Shown: one piece after another, positions 29,001 through 38,272 of the stretch | Numbering within the stretch: the stretch's first letter is position 1 | Layout: every line of letters begins with the position of its first letter | Assembly (NCBI GenBank): GCA_964293475.1 | Contig: CAXYYJ010000011.1 | Location: 32,541 to 96,540, forward strand | Source: UBA12170 sp964293475 | GTDB lineage: Bacteria; Bacteroidota; Bacteroidia; Bacteroidales; UBA12170 | Reading direction: 5' to 3' | Length of the DNA stretch: 64,000 bases | The notes under the pieces: generated by a model | What the model was told of the DNA's origin: nothing | Databases searched by the model: none | What the model saw: the letters and a program-made list of their open reading frames with translations, nothing else | Program-made: the position numbers and the translations under genes

Positions 29001-32000
29001 AGCCGTTGGTGTCGGTCACGGTTAAATCCACCAGATAGTTTCCTGAGAACTGATAAGTGTGCGACGGGTTTTGAAGGGTGCTTGTATTGCCGTCGGCAAA
29101 ATCCCAGAACCAGCTTTCGATGGGGGCATCGGCGGGAACGGATTCATCCACAAAATTCACGGCTTCGCCCTGGCAGGGGTTGTTGAAGCTGAAATCGGCG
29201 GCTGCGCCTTCGTAGATGGTAACTTGCTGAACGATGGTATCGTAGCCGTAGGCTTTCACCACCAGCTGAACATCGTAAACACCGGGGGCTGTGAAGGCGT
29301 GGGTGGGGTTTTGAGCGGTGCTTTGGTTGAAAGCTCCTGAGCCCGGATCACCAAAATTCCACCACCAATCGGTAATAAAGCCCTGGCTGGTGGTGCTGGT
29401 ATCTTCAAACTGAACGGGCTGACCAAAGCAGCTTAAATCCCACTGGAATCCCGCTACGGGTCGGGGGTTTACGGTTAATGTCTTGGTAATGGCATCGGAG
29501 CAGCCATTGGCGTCGGTCACAGTCAGCGTCACATCGAAATCGCCCAAATGGGTGAACAGGTGCTCGGGGTTTTGGAGGGTCGAGAAATTGTCCAATCCGC
29601 TCATCACATCATCAAAATCCCAGCTCCAGCTCACTATGGCCGGGCCGCCATTCAGAGTGCTCACATCCATAAACTGAACGGTATCGTCGAGGCTGATGAG
29701 ACTGTAGTTGAAGTTGGCTGTTGGGCAGGGATTTACTGCCAAAACCTGCTGATGCACTTCGGTGCAGCCGCTTTTTGATGCGGTGAGTTGCACGATGTGG
29801 TCGCCGCTTTGTGGGAATGTGTGCACGGTATTTTGTCCGGTGGCGGTGGTTCCGTCATCGAAAATCCAGCTCCAGGTATCGGGGGTTAAGGGTGGTGCAA
29901 CCACTTCTCCACTCAGGTTGGCTGGCGTGTTGGTACAAAGTCCGAAATAGTCCACATTCAAGGTGAAATCGGGGGTGATAAAAATAGTTTGGATTTCAAT
30001 ATCCTGACAATTATTATTATCAGTTACTAATAGGGATATTGTTTTATTCCCACCGCTGGAATAGCTATAAACAGGATTATCAGCATTTATTACGCTTCCA
30101 TCTCCCATTTGCCATATAGGCTGTTTGAATGCGAGAGGACTAAAAGAAGTATTGTCGAAAAAAATATCAACATTTTCACAATAAGGGGTTTGCGGAGTAA
30201 AAGATGCTAAAGGAAGTGGGGAGAAGGTAATATTTTGGGATGCTTGGGTTGAAAAACATCCGTTTTCATCAGTAACGGTGAGCTTAACCTCATAATTCCC
30301 AGGGGAATTATATGTGTAGCTTGGGTTTTGGCTAATTGACTCATGAGCCCCTATTTCCCCAAAATTCCATTTCCAGGTATCAATGTCCAATCCATCACCT
30401 AAACTGTTATCAAAATAATGGGTGGGGCTATTTATACATTGTCCCGAATAAGTGAAATCTGCTAATGGCAATTCTTTAACATCTATCATTATTGTTTTCC
30501 CTGCATTACAACCTCCATAATTGCCTATCAGACTTAACGAATATATTCCTGATTGATAAAAAGTAAAAGGCAAATCCTCGCCAGAGGTACTACTACCATC
30601 GGGCAAAATCCAAGTAAAATTATCAATAGGAAGGAACTCGGGAACAGGCGTACCGTCTAGAATCCCAGGAACTCCAATACAAAATGGATTGGTGCTAATA
30701 TTTATATTAAAAGTCGGGCTAACGATAATGTTATTTTTTGCAAAAGAATGCTGGCATCCATTTTGGTCAGTTACAGTTAAATCAACAGTATAAATGCCTG
30801 CATCAGGATATATATAAACAAAATTTGATGCTGCATTTGTGCTGGTTTCGCCGTTGTGAAAATCCCATAAATAGCCTGATAAAGGACTTCCGCCTGGAGT
30901 GCTTGGAGTCGAAGTGTTGGTGAGCTCTACAACATTTCCATCGCAGGTATTATAGTAGGAGAATGATGCATTTGGCAGTGGAAACACAGTTACTTGTTCT
31001 GCTATACTGTTCCCACATCCATGCTCAGTTTCAACATATAGACTTACTAAATAGTCATCTGCAACTAAAAAAGGATAACTAATCTGGTCGTTGGAGTAAT
31101 GATTACCATCTATGGTCCAATCATATAGGCTGATATTACTTACTGAAGTTGTTGATGTAGATGTGAATAGTGTTTCATCCCCAAGACAAGCTGAAGTAAA
31201 ATTAAAAGATGATATTGGATTATCGAATATATTCATCTGTTGGGAATAAACATGCTGACAATTATTGTTCGATGTAGCAGTAAGAGTGATAGTTGGAGTG
31301 CTATAGTTTGAATAGGGGTGTATTGGATTCGGTAAACTACTGTTTGACCCATCACCAAAATCCCAGGAATAGCTGGAAATGCTACCACTTGTGATGGTTG
31401 AGGTATTAGTAAATACTGCTGAAGAACCTTCGCAAATATCAATAACATTAAAATGAGCAACTGGATTTGGGTATACGATAACATTAACGCTAAGGGCCGA
31501 AGAATTGCCGCAATTGGTTTCACTTCTTACCAAATAGGTTGTTGATATAGTTGGTGCTGAGATAGTTAGAGTCTTACCTGTTCCACGAGGTGTGCCAAGA
31601 AAATTATTTGCATACCAAACATAAGAATCATCGAGCCCGTCACAACGAAGTGTTATTGTATTTGGACTATTTGATAAACAGTATGAGATTTGGCTTAAGT
31701 TATTAACAGAAACCGTGGTAGGGGGCTGAGGTGCAACAATAACCTGTACAGTTTGTTGCGCACTATTATCACACCCAAAAACATCAACAAACGTATATGT
31801 CAGGTTATATGTCCCAGGACTCCCAGGTGAAAAAATTCCATCTGCAGTAATATTGCTGCCACTGTAAGTCCCTATACCTCCATTCCCATTTGCAGGAGAA
31901 CCTTGGGTTATATTTACCGAACCAGAATTTTGACAAACTAAAGGGACAGTCGCAAAGTTTACACTCGGCAAATTATGTACTTGAAATACTTCAAAATCAC

Positions 32001-34173
32001 TATTAGTGCATCCTGTGGCAGGATTGGTATATGAATAAGTTACAGTATGAGCACCAACTCCATAAAATGAAGGATTAAAGGTAGTAGTAAAATTGCCTCC
32101 AATATAATGCTGACCTCCAGTAGGTGTGCCATTCGACAACGTAACAGAACCTTCGTCAATACAAAAATGTTTATCGCTTACATTATAATTTACTGTTGGT
32201 AGAGGTGCTATTTCTATGAATTCAATATCCTGATTTGAACAGCCGTTATTATCTACAATGGAATATGAAATGGGTACCAATTCAAGAGCTGTAAATGTAG
32301 TGCCGGAAAAAAAATAATTTCCTCCGCTCAAATATACTCCTTCTCCTTCGTATACACCCCCTGCTGGAGACCCCTGATTTAAAGGATAAGCATTATTATC
32401 AATACAAACATCAGGTATTGCAGGCAAATTGACAGTGGGAAGTGAATTAACAGGCACTGTGACAGTTTCGCTATCCTGACAACCAAACTCCGATGTGGCC
32501 ACAACTATATATTGTGTCTGAACCAATGGCGAAACAGTGATACTATTCGATGTTGAATTATTGCTCCAAAGGTATGAAACACCTCCGCTTGCAACCAAAG
32601 TGAGAGGTTCCCCGGAACACACGGTTTGTACACCAGTTATTTGTGCTACAGGTTGAATTGCTGTAACAGGGAAGGTATAGGTATCGATAAATCCACATGC
32701 ATCACTAATATCAACAATGTAATTGGTTGAATTGTTTGGAGATACAACTATTGAATCCAAATTTCCTGCACCATTAGACCAAACAAACGAATAGTCAGGA
32801 TATCCGCCCTCTACATTAACCCAGAGTGAGTTTGGCTCAGCGCAGGCTATTTCCAAATCGCCAAAAGCAGCATAACTTGCCTGCTCCCTATCAGAAATTT
32901 CAATTGTAACTGTATCTGTTACAGGCCCATCACAGCTCAGAGAATGTGTATAAAGCAACTGAAAAGGCTCCGCGCTTTCTGGATTAAAGTCCTCTAATGG
33001 TATTATCTCTAAAGTAAAAGTCGTTTCCTCCGGACCAATCGTAAAATTTCCAGATAAGCCGGGTAGAATAGGATTAGTGGTATAATCGACATTGTAGACA
33101 GGATTGGTGCTGCCTGATAATATCTGATAATTGATTAAAGTTGGTGTACTTCTTGGGTCAATAACGAAATTAAGTAAGGCATTACTACACCCCTCCACGG
33201 CATTATTAACGGTAGAATTTGTAAACTCAGGCTCAACGTTTACAGAAGCTGCTGTAAAACTGTTTGCCTTTAGAAATACACCTGAGTCAAAAGCATGATC
33301 AACATCATCGGCAATAACAATCTTGATATGGTATTCTTTACAGGGTTCAACAACCGCCCAGGCTGTAAGAACTGTTGTAAATCCATCATACTGAGTGGTT
33401 GTGATAATAAAACCTCCTTCTGGTTGCTGATTGTTTACATAATACTGGCAATATTCGCATACAGTGGGGTTTATATTATCACCAATTTTCCCATGATTCA
33501 AGTTGTTTATTGTAACTGCAAGATTTGTTCCAGGTATTAAAGCAATATTTTCATTGTTATAATTAAAAGGATCGGATTCATTACTCGTTAAGAAAAAAGC
33601 AAAAACATCATTAAATTCGTCTATATATTGACAATACTCTTCAGAGCCGAAAACATATTGGAATTTTATCGTATCAGATTCGGGAATAAAATCAAATTCA
33701 ATCCCTGATGCATCATTCGTTCCCTGAACGCCAGGAATTTGATCTAAATGAGGATCACCAGGCCCTGTGGCTCCGCCACCTGCACCTCCATTACTATTTG
33801 GTCCCTCTGCGGTAATTGCATTTCCACTGGCAAATATAATTCCACTTGTCATCCCAATATTTGAACCTACACCATTAAAAAAACCATTGGAATTCGGAGG
33901 GCCAATTCTGTTGGCATTAAAAACATTGACCCCATAGTCAAAGCCATCACCCAATAACTCTTCTACTAATTGTATCGCTGTTTTATTCGGATAAACAACC
34001 AATCCGCTGCGGGTTGTTGTATTGTTTTTATCATCCTTAATTTCAAATTCCTGAGATGCCTGCTTTCTTGCCTTGAGTATTTCTTCACGATTTTGGCCAT
34101 ACAAAATATTGATTAGTGCTAAAAAAAATAATAGCAAGACAGTCTTTCCCCTTAAATAGACCTTCCCCCCCAT
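23068..34173 (-). CDS. Giant choice-of-anchor-L / PKD-repeat protein, T9SS type B sorted
   Basis: From the ATG at 34173 it has 3,701 residues. The start is chosen because a signal peptide follows (MGGKVYLRGKTVLLLFFLAL...LYGQ) and because a promoter -7 box at 34201-34208 lies inside the longer frame to 34296. Order: choice-of-anchor L domain (LLGDGFDYGVNVFNANRIG, FASGNAITAEG, FQYVFGSEEYCQY), a Calx-beta-like stretch (FTIGPEETTFTLEIIPLEDFNPE), several Ig/SprB-like segments, then about 31 PKD-like repeats whose cores read WDFGDG, and a final gliding-motility C-terminal domain (FVPNAFSPNGNGLNETF...GVYAFLIEV). The last is the type B signal of the type IX secretion system. Likely a surface adhesin or matrix protein; no ligand is identifiable. 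Confidence 0.92.
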   Translation of the reverse strand: MGGKVYLRGKTVLLLFFLALINILYGQNREEILKARKQASQEFEIKDDKNNTTTRSGLVVYPNKTAIQLVEELLGDGFDYGVNVFNANRIGPPNSNGFFNGVGSNIGMTSGIIFASGNAITAEGPNSNGGAGGGATGPGDPHLDQIPGVQGTNDASGIEFDFIPESDTIKFQYVFGSEEYCQYIDEFNDVFAFFLTSNESDPFNYNNENIALIPGTNLAVTINNLNHGKIGDNINPTVCEYCQYYVNNQQPEGGFIITTTQYDGFTTVLTAWAVVEPCKEYHIKIVIADDVDHAFDSGVFLKANSFTAASVNVEPEFTNSTVNNAVEGCSNALLNFVIDPRSTPTLINYQILSGSTNPVYNVDYTTNPILPGLSGNFTIGPEETTFTLEIIPLEDFNPESAEPFQLLYTHSLSCDGPVTDTVTIEISDREQASYAAFGDLEIACAEPNSLWVNVEGGYPDYSFVWSNGAGNLDSIVVSPNNSTNYIVDISDACGFIDTYTFPVTAIQPVAQITGVQTVCSGEPLTLVASGGVSYLWSNNSTSNSITVSPLVQTQYIVVATSEFGCQDSETVTVPVNSLPTVNLPAIPDVCIDNNAYPLNQGSPAGGVYEGEGVYLSGGNYFFSGTTFTALELVPISYSIVDNNGCSNQDIEFIEIAPLPTVNYNVSDKHFCIDEGSVTLSNGTPTGGQHYIGGNFTTTFNPSFYGVGAHTVTYSYTNPATGCTNSDFEVFQVHNLPSVNFATVPLVCQNSGSVNITQGSPANGNGGIGTYSGSNITADGIFSPGSPGTYNLTYTFVDVFGCDNSAQQTVQVIVAPQPPTTVSVNNLSQISYCLSNSPNTITLRCDGLDDSYVWYANNFLGTPRGTGKTLTISAPTISTTYLVRSETNCGNSSALSVNVIVYPNPVAHFNVIDICEGSSAVFTNTSTITSGSISSYSWDFGDGSNSSLPNPIHPYSNYSTPTITLTATSNNNCQHVYSQQMNIFDNPISSFNFTSACLGDETLFTSTSTTSVSNISLYDWTIDGNHYSNDQISYPFLVADDYLVSLYVETEHGCGNSIAEQVTVFPLPNASFSYYNTCDGNVVELTNTSTPSTPGGSPLSGYLWDFHNGETSTNAASNFVYIYPDAGIYTVDLTVTDQNGCQHSFAKNNIIVSPTFNINISTNPFCIGVPGILDGTPVPEFLPIDNFTWILPDGSSTSGEDLPFTFYQSGIYSLSLIGNYGGCNAGKTIMIDVKELPLADFTYSGQCINSPTHYFDNSLGDGLDIDTWKWNFGEIGAHESISQNPSYTYNSPGNYEVKLTVTDENGCFSTQASQNITFSPLPLASFTPQTPYCENVDIFFDNTSFSPLAFKQPIWQMGDGSVINADNPVYSYSSGGNKTISLLVTDNNNCQDIEIQTIFITPDFTLNVDYFGLCTNTPANLSGEVVAPPLTPDTWSWIFDDGTTATGQNTVHTFPQSGDHIVQLTASKSGCTEVHQQVLAVNPCPTANFNYSLISLDDTVQFMDVSTLNGGPAIVSWSWDFDDVMSGLDNFSTLQNPEHLFTHLGDFDVTLTVTDANGCSDAITKTLTVNPRPVAGFQWDLSCFGQPVQFEDTSTTSQGFITDWWWNFGDPGSGAFNQSTAQNPTHAFTAPGVYDVQLVVKAYGYDTIVQQVTIYEGAAADFSFNNPCQGEAVNFVDESVPADAPIESWFWDFADGNTSTLQNPSHTYQFSGNYLVDLTVTDTNGCSSTITKNITIWQGPTAKFNYYSACTGTLTYFIDKSIADGAALISWDWSFGDPISGVNNYSTEQNPSHEYTTPGTYEVILIVEDANGCVNSDTVNIIVEPSPVADFSFTSACLGESITFTDQSFSGGQPITSWYWEFGDGATSTVANPNHSYAAAGNYDVLLVVETAGGCSDEMVKTVSVFYHPIANFEWTGGIACENDTTHFTDLSIPTGNATIDTWFWQFGDGQTSTGQHPDHYYQNPGTYAVNLLVTDINGCQNSITKTVLVSEAPVSNFTYNNTSCDEVDFTSTGFDPNGLAITSWYWNFGDPGSGVNNQSTQQNPTHQYVNGGTYTVMHVITNESGCTDTAWQQVVMSKPQADFSFTTNCANFPVNFTDQSTAQGDPVVSWDWDFNDGNTSTQQNPSHIFASGGSYLVSLTVTTAGGCTSQQAHVVNIGFGPTANFINTSIHCTSDSIQFTDVSTGDAPIVTWAWQFGDGSLGGVEAPKHAYALPGNYLVQLRVTDANGCYADKIKTLSIDASPTTNFNWDIVNCDTTFFTDFTNPNGTTLVAWTWQFDDVASGVQNISFLQNPNHKFTAAGNYNVQLTVTNQHLCTDTLTRVVAYDAQPQPDFTFDTVCFGDSTHFTDLTPTNFQTIQGWEWKFGDNVISHEQNPVHKYLAPGIYNVTLKVLNTNFCEDSIVKNVLVRALPQVVFSPDSSCFGFPVSFVDESLANGDSIISWNWDFGDGSLSGVEAPEHTYATSGTFQVTLTVENNFGCSNTATQPHYLNPLPVVDFTFTNGCLGTITQFTSQASSPVGIETYFWDFDDGSTSNSSNPNYTYATSGTYDVKLIVTDFFGCSDSITHTVEVFESPVAAFEAPAVCLGDSTHFTDLTAPAGALWNWSFGDGGSSTLSDPAHLYANAGTYSVLLEVEDVNGCSSSIVQSVEVYALPIVAFTWNFAACAGDTVFFEDLSQGIGTDIIGWDWDFGDGASATISDPEHVYAESNDTTYQVTLIITTETGCVDSLTQTVSITGAPTAAFSFTNTANNGPCVGNQFAFADESTTQSGNIQEWFWDFGDSETSTNPDPLHYFTNSGTFPVSLTVTNTAGCQSTIVQDIVVLPLPVVDFGFDSVCLSDTTHFNDADFIEIAATQEWDYSFGDGASATFSNPSHRYITPGLYTVTLQITDTNLCRNQVVHEVPVFGLPSVDFSFDTACLFTPTHFTDLSQPADHELANWDWSFGDGTSATLSDPEHIYPDFGVFTVKLIVADVWGCTDSLQKLVEVYEPPVAHFTHSDTACLPGLVYFNDSSYHPQGHTVNEFLWTIDGYTTDVQNPQYTFPNTDFNYLVSLLITDNRGCTDTSNQTLYIAPELEISFVADTVCFGLETMLVAYSTKPANAEVRMWTWYFDDGSPQLTTSHDTIYHRFSSDGDFRVELQGNQAGTVCMADAQKNVKVRKLPMAEFTAAPAACADSTVFTEEAINSEGLIAQWVWYFGDGSSATIVPPDNPDIKHLYPPYLNTFQASLVVTNEFGCMDSISHSVQRYPCIFVNFETDTNLYCQSQMVVFRDSSIVDETATLVSRYWDFGDGATTSSDPTVDTITHIYTQTGTFEITYVLTFDVGGNQLSDTARKTITVYPTPLAAIGVQNVCDQETALLVSNTNANNSIIHSWTWSFGDGQDTTIISSEVNNTVYHQYPQNGIFEIQLMALTDLGCRDTAFQQITVHPLPEIFFIADTNALCGQGQILFTDTSKIETGAIVKRAWSFGDQNTAIGTSDTISHSYTRSNPDSDAPEYFTVTLTATSDSSCVSTDSIQQMVALYSMPRVAFEVAPDSVSILELEQLQLLNNTENAFYYEWLMNDTLLYSDSFEPNVWQDIQDTGTFQLQLFAQTVDGCWDSINGSFKVYPVRRFFVPNAFSPNGNGLNETFGPVGKYFEEKTYTMKIFTRWGKLVFETKDFYKQWDGKDESTGDLQPIGVYAFLIEVTDLEGNVEVFKGYVTLVL

Positions 34174-34200
34174 ATAACTTATTGATTTGTGTTGTTTAAG

Positions 34201-34208
34201 CAAAGATA
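34201..34208 (-). promoter_or_regulatory. -7 promoter element for the giant PKD gene
   Basis: On the minus strand reads TATCTTTG (TAnnTTTG), 27 bases before the chosen ATG at 34173. It supports that start over the longer open frame. No clear -33 TTG. Confidence 0.5.
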
Positions 34209-34599
34209 GTACATAAATTGAATTGTTGAAGTATATTCTCCTTGACAGTATCATTTTCAATAAGTTGTATTTGCACATAAAGATTTTATCAAACAATGCG
34301 ACAATATGAACATATTAGTTTTTCTTTTTTCAATGAAGTTCAATGATATTTCATGGAAGTTAATGGGGTTTAATTAGGGAAAAATATTATAAAATTTTGC
34401 TTAAATAATTCAGACTTATTTAGCGAAAAAAATCATTTTATTAAATATCTTGTCCGGCAAAACAATTTCTTAATACGTATCATTATAAAATTGGTTTTAT
34501 TTGCAGGAATTTCTTCATGGAAGCGAAAACAATTAAATAATTGATTTTGAACACTTCAGCAGAAGAAATGCATTATTGGTCACTTAAAAAAAATTAATT
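34209..34599 (+). other. Divergent promoter region between the PKD gene and glmS
   Basis: About 390 AT-rich bases with no gene. The two genes point away from each other, so it must hold the glmS promoter. I see no riboswitch-like fold and no exact -7 consensus in front of glmS (TTTTATTTGC at 34495 is the nearest). Confidence 0.4.
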
Positions 34600-36441
34600 A
34601 TGTGTGGAATTGTAGGCTATATTGGCCCAAAAGATGCTTATCCAATCCTTATTAAAGGACTCAAACGATTAGAATACAGAGGCTACGACAGCGCAGGGGT
34701 AGCCCTATTAGTCAACGGCGATCTTAAAGTCTATAAAAGCTATGGTAAAGTTGCTGATTTAGAAAACTATGCCAAAGATAAGGACTTATCAGGAAATATT
34801 GGAATTGCCCATACCCGTTGGGCTACCCATGGCGAGCCAAACCATAAAAATGCTCACCCTCATTACTCCCAAAATAAAAAACTTGCCATTATTCACAATG
34901 GAATCATTGAAAATTATGCCAGTCTGAAAGAGGAGCTGATTTCGCGCGGACATCAATTTGAAAGCGATACCGATACCGAAGTGCTTATTCACCTCATTGA
35001 GGATGTTCAGGAAAATGAAAAAGTTGATTTGGTAGAAGCGGTGAGAATTGCGCTAAACATGGTTATTGGCGCTTATGCCATTGCCATTTTATCGAAAGAT
35101 GATCCGGATTTATTGATTGCTGCCCGCAAAGGAAGTCCATTGGTAATAGGTATTGGCGTTGATGATTTCTTTTTGGCTTCCGATGCCACACCTCTCATAG
35201 AATATACCAAACAAGTGGTTTATATGGACGATGAGGAAATTGCCATCATTCCCCGTGGAGGCGAGCTTCAATTGAAAACCATCAAAAATAAAGATAAAAC
35301 GCCCTATGTGCAGAAGTTGGAAATGAACCTAAGCGCCCTTGAAAAAGGCGGTTACGATCATTTTATGCTCAAGGAAATATACGAACAACCCACCTCCATC
35401 AAAGATTCCATGCGTGGTCGTATTCATCCCGAATTGGGCACTGTTACGCTCGGTGGTATTATTGACTACGAGCAAAAAATGGCCAAAGCCAGCCGCATCA
35501 TCATGGTGGCTTGTGGAACCAGCTGGCATGCAGCCTTAGTGGGTGAGTATCTTTTCGAAGATATTGCCCGAATCCCTGTGGAAGTGGAATATGGCTCAGA
35601 GTTTCGTTACCGGAATCCGATTATCAACGAAAGCGATATTGTAATTGCCATTTCGCAATCGGGCGAAACCGCCGATACTCTGGCAGCCATCAGCATGGCT
35701 AAAGAAAAGGGAGCAACCATTCTGGGAATTTGTAATGTGGTGGGAAGCAGCATTGCCCGCGAAACTCACGCCGGCAGCTATACCCACGCAGGGCCCGAAA
35801 TTGGAGTAGCTTCTACCAAAGCCTTCACTGCTCAGGTTACTGTTCTCACCATCATGGCATTGCGTGTGGCTATGCTCAAGGGAAGCATCGAAAAAAGCCG
35901 CTTTATCCGACTGATAAACGAAATGGAACTGCTGCCCAAAAAAGTGGAAGAAACGCTGAAAGTGAACAGCACCGTTCTCGAAATTTCGAAAATATTTACC
36001 TATGCCCGAAACTTCCTCTATTTAGGCCGCGGATACAATTTCCCTGTGGCATTGGAAGGAGCACTAAAACTTAAAGAAATCAGCTATATACATGCCGAAG
36101 GCTACCCAGCTGCCGAAATGAAACACGGCCCCATTGCCCTTATCGACAAGGAAATGCCTGTGGTGGTGGTGGCTACCAAAAAAGGAAACTACGAGAAGGT
36201 GGTGAGCAATATCGAAGAGATAAAAGCCCGCAACGGAATCATCATCGCTGTGGTGAACGAAGGTGATAAGGAAGTGAGCAAATTGGCCGACTATACCATA
36301 GAAATTCCTGAAACCGAAGAAATGTTCTCGCCCATTCTGGCCACCATTCCTTTGCAGCTTTTGGCCTATCACATTGCAGTTCGTCGTGGTTGCGAAGTAG
36401 ATATGCCCCGAAATTTAGCCAAATCGGTGACTGTGGAATAG
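34600..36441 (+). CDS. glmS: Glutamine-fructose-6-phosphate aminotransferase
   Basis: A 613-residue GlmS. The N-terminal catalytic cysteine follows the initiator (MCGIVGYIG), the glutaminase part has HTRWATHGEPNHKNAHPH, and the isomerase half has two SIS domains (ACGTSWHAALVGEYLFE and AISQSGETADTLAAI; GRGYNFPVALEGALKLKEISYIHAEGY). The end is the typical MPRNLAKSVTVE. It makes glucosamine-6-phosphate for peptidoglycan and LPS. All key residues are intact and the length is normal. A terminator follows. Confidence 0.97.
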   Translation: MCGIVGYIGPKDAYPILIKGLKRLEYRGYDSAGVALLVNGDLKVYKSYGKVADLENYAKDKDLSGNIGIAHTRWATHGEPNHKNAHPHYSQNKKLAIIHNGIIENYASLKEELISRGHQFESDTDTEVLIHLIEDVQENEKVDLVEAVRIALNMVIGAYAIAILSKDDPDLLIAARKGSPLVIGIGVDDFFLASDATPLIEYTKQVVYMDDEEIAIIPRGGELQLKTIKNKDKTPYVQKLEMNLSALEKGGYDHFMLKEIYEQPTSIKDSMRGRIHPELGTVTLGGIIDYEQKMAKASRIIMVACGTSWHAALVGEYLFEDIARIPVEVEYGSEFRYRNPIINESDIVIAISQSGETADTLAAISMAKEKGATILGICNVVGSSIARETHAGSYTHAGPEIGVASTKAFTAQVTVLTIMALRVAMLKGSIEKSRFIRLINEMELLPKKVEETLKVNSTVLEISKIFTYARNFLYLGRGYNFPVALEGALKLKEISYIHAEGYPAAEMKHGPIALIDKEMPVVVVATKKGNYEKVVSNIEEIKARNGIIIAVVNEGDKEVSKLADYTIEIPETEEMFSPILATIPLQLLAYHIAVRRGCEVDMPRNLAKSVTVE

Positions 36442-36468
36442 TATTCCAAAAAAATTCGAATTATAAAA

Positions 36469-36503
36469 AAAAGCACCAGGAAGTATATATTTCAGGCGCT
36501 TTT
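36469..36503 (+). terminator. Terminator after glmS
   Basis: AAAAGCACC at 36469-36477 pairs with GGCGCTTTT at 36495-36503 (one mismatch), followed by ATTCTG. It lies 27 bases beyond the glmS stop. Confidence 0.6.
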
Positions 36504-37552
36504 ATTCTGACTTCGACATTTTAATTTCGCTAATTTTAAAACTTCTTTAAAATCAAGATTGTCGAAATTATAGGACGGCAAAACGGCTGTCCCAGTTGCA
36601 GAATAGAGTAATTTTATGCAAGATTGAAAGGAAAAAGAAGAACCCCAGCGGCGTAATAACTGTTCAAATTATTGGCAAAAATAGGAGAGTCTATTGTGTT
36701 CTTTATACTGTAAGTATTAGCTTTGATTATAAAGCACCTACTCATAATAAGATTATTTACTCCGTCTAATCTTAGTCCATATTCGCTTGATTTAACAACT
36801 CAATAAAGCCAAAACTAGTTATGCAAGGTTTATACTGGGTGTAATTATTGTGCTAAAGAGTTCATAAACAGTCTTATAGTAATTCGGCCGATAGCTAATT
36901 ATAATAGCAATTACATTAGTGTCCTATTAAAAATTGGGTTCTGTAACGTATAATATTCAATTTGAATGAATTATAGTCATATAAAGAAAACGGATTTGAT
37001 TTTGAGTACGATACGTTTTAAGAAAAATTGACAATCCTGCTTTTTTATAGTGCTGAAAATAAGTTAAAGTTAGATTTACGCAATTTTATTCACATATTTT
37101 TTCATGGGACACTCGTGTAGCAATTAATTAATAAATAACAAATTTACTTTATTCAACACGAGCATATTAAAAATTCAGTTAAAAATCTTCTAAGTTATTC
37201 AATAGATTGATGGTTCTTGAAATTTGGAACAGACCGCCTGCTGTTGTGCTTTTTATTAAGCTTCATGGATAACATATCCTTGGTTTTTCTAATTTCTTTT
37301 GAAGAAGAATTTTATCTCAAAAAAAATATATGACTTGGAAAATAATAAAACAGATTGCTTTTCTACTTAACTGATTTTTGATATCCTCTATTTTCGCAAA
37401 TAATGCTCGATTTTCAACATTTTTCCGAAATACCACCAGGCCTTTTTGCGACTTTCATCAAGTTCAGAATTATTTATAATCTCTTCGTGATACAGCAAAA
37501 ACCATTCGGCTATAAAAGGGTATTGGCTTTTGTATTGCCAGCTGACTACAAT
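36504..37552 (+). other. 1.05-kb AT-rich gap with no gene
   Basis: No frame of plausible composition on either strand, no tRNA fold, and no repeat array that I can see. Base composition is more AT-rich than the flanks. It separates the convergent glmS and Fnr-type genes. It could hold a decayed gene or an unrecognised RNA; I can support neither. Confidence 0.5.
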
Positions 37553-38251
37553 TTACCCAATCCGGCTGATGCGCTTGAGTTTTTCCAAATTCATGATGTG
37601 GATATGGCCGTTTTTATCCTCCACTATTTCGTCGTCTTTGAACGACTTCAGGATTCTTACCACACTCATGGTGCTCATATTGGTATATTCGGCCAATTCG
37701 CGGCGCGAAAGGGGCACATCGAACGAGTCGGAATTGAATACATGCTGTTTTAGATATAGAATGGCTTCGGCTAAGCGGCCATGCAGCTGCTTGTGGTTGT
37801 TGCTGATTTGAAAATCGAAGAGGAGGCTGTTTTGCTCGTTGATGGATTTAATGATATCGATGGCAAAATGGCTGTTCTCGTGCATGAGACGCTGAAAGGT
37901 TTCTATTTCGATGCAACAAACGGTGCAATCGGTCATTGCAACCACCGTGAATTGGGCAGTTTTGCTGGTGAAAAGGCTCGACAAGCCAATCATTTGGCCG
38001 GGTTTATAGATGGCCACAATGCTGTTTTGGTCAATTTCTTCAATCTCCTTGTAAACTTTGGCGAAGCCTCTGCTCAAATACAAAACTCCCCGGGTGAAGG
38101 AGCCTTGCTTGCGAATGGTCTCCCCTTTTTTAAAATTTATTTTAAGTTTCGACTCAGAAACTTCGGCAAGCTGAGTGCTTGACAGACCTTCGAAACATCC
38201 TGCTTTGAACTTGCAGACGACACATTGAGCATTTGATGAATCTATGGACAT
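37553..38251 (-). CDS. Crp/Fnr-family regulator with Fnr-type iron-sulfur cysteines
   Basis: From the ATG at 38251 it has 232 residues; the alternative TTG at 38275 lies inside the -7 promoter box, which argues against it. The N-terminus has C10, C13 and C19 in QCVVCKFKAGCF, the CX2CX5C spacing of E. coli Fnr, and a distal cysteine group (CTVCC, C109-C113) where Fnr has its fourth ligand. A cyclic-nucleotide-like beta-roll follows (FKKGETIRKQGSFTRGVLYLSRG), then a C-terminal helix-turn-helix (SRRELAEYTNMSTMSVVRILKSF). The recognition helix differs from both Fnr (E-x-x-S-R) and Crp (R-E-x-x-x-R), keeping only the arginine. I infer an oxygen- or redox-sensing regulator. It faces the respiratory operon across 431 bases. 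Confidence 0.85.
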   Translation of the reverse strand: MSIDSSNAQCVVCKFKAGCFEGLSSTQLAEVSESKLKINFKKGETIRKQGSFTRGVLYLSRGFAKVYKEIEEIDQNSIVAIYKPGQMIGLSSLFTSKTAQFTVVAMTDCTVCCIEIETFQRLMHENSHFAIDIIKSINEQNSLLFDFQISNNHKQLHGRLAEAILYLKQHVFNSDSFDVPLSRRELAEYTNMSTMSVVRILKSFKDDEIVEDKNGHIHIMNLEKLKRISRIG

Positions 38252-38272
38252 GAAGAGTGTTTTTTGGGGTTG

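Noticed and set aside
26000..30000. Regularly spaced similar DNA blocks that could suggest a CRISPR array
   Set aside because: They are degenerate in-frame PKD units of about 240-270 bases, not short identical repeats with unique spacers.
37403..37753. 116-residue plus-strand open frame over the 3' end of the Fnr-type gene
   Set aside because: Most of it is antisense to the helix-turn-helix region; composition is not protein-like.
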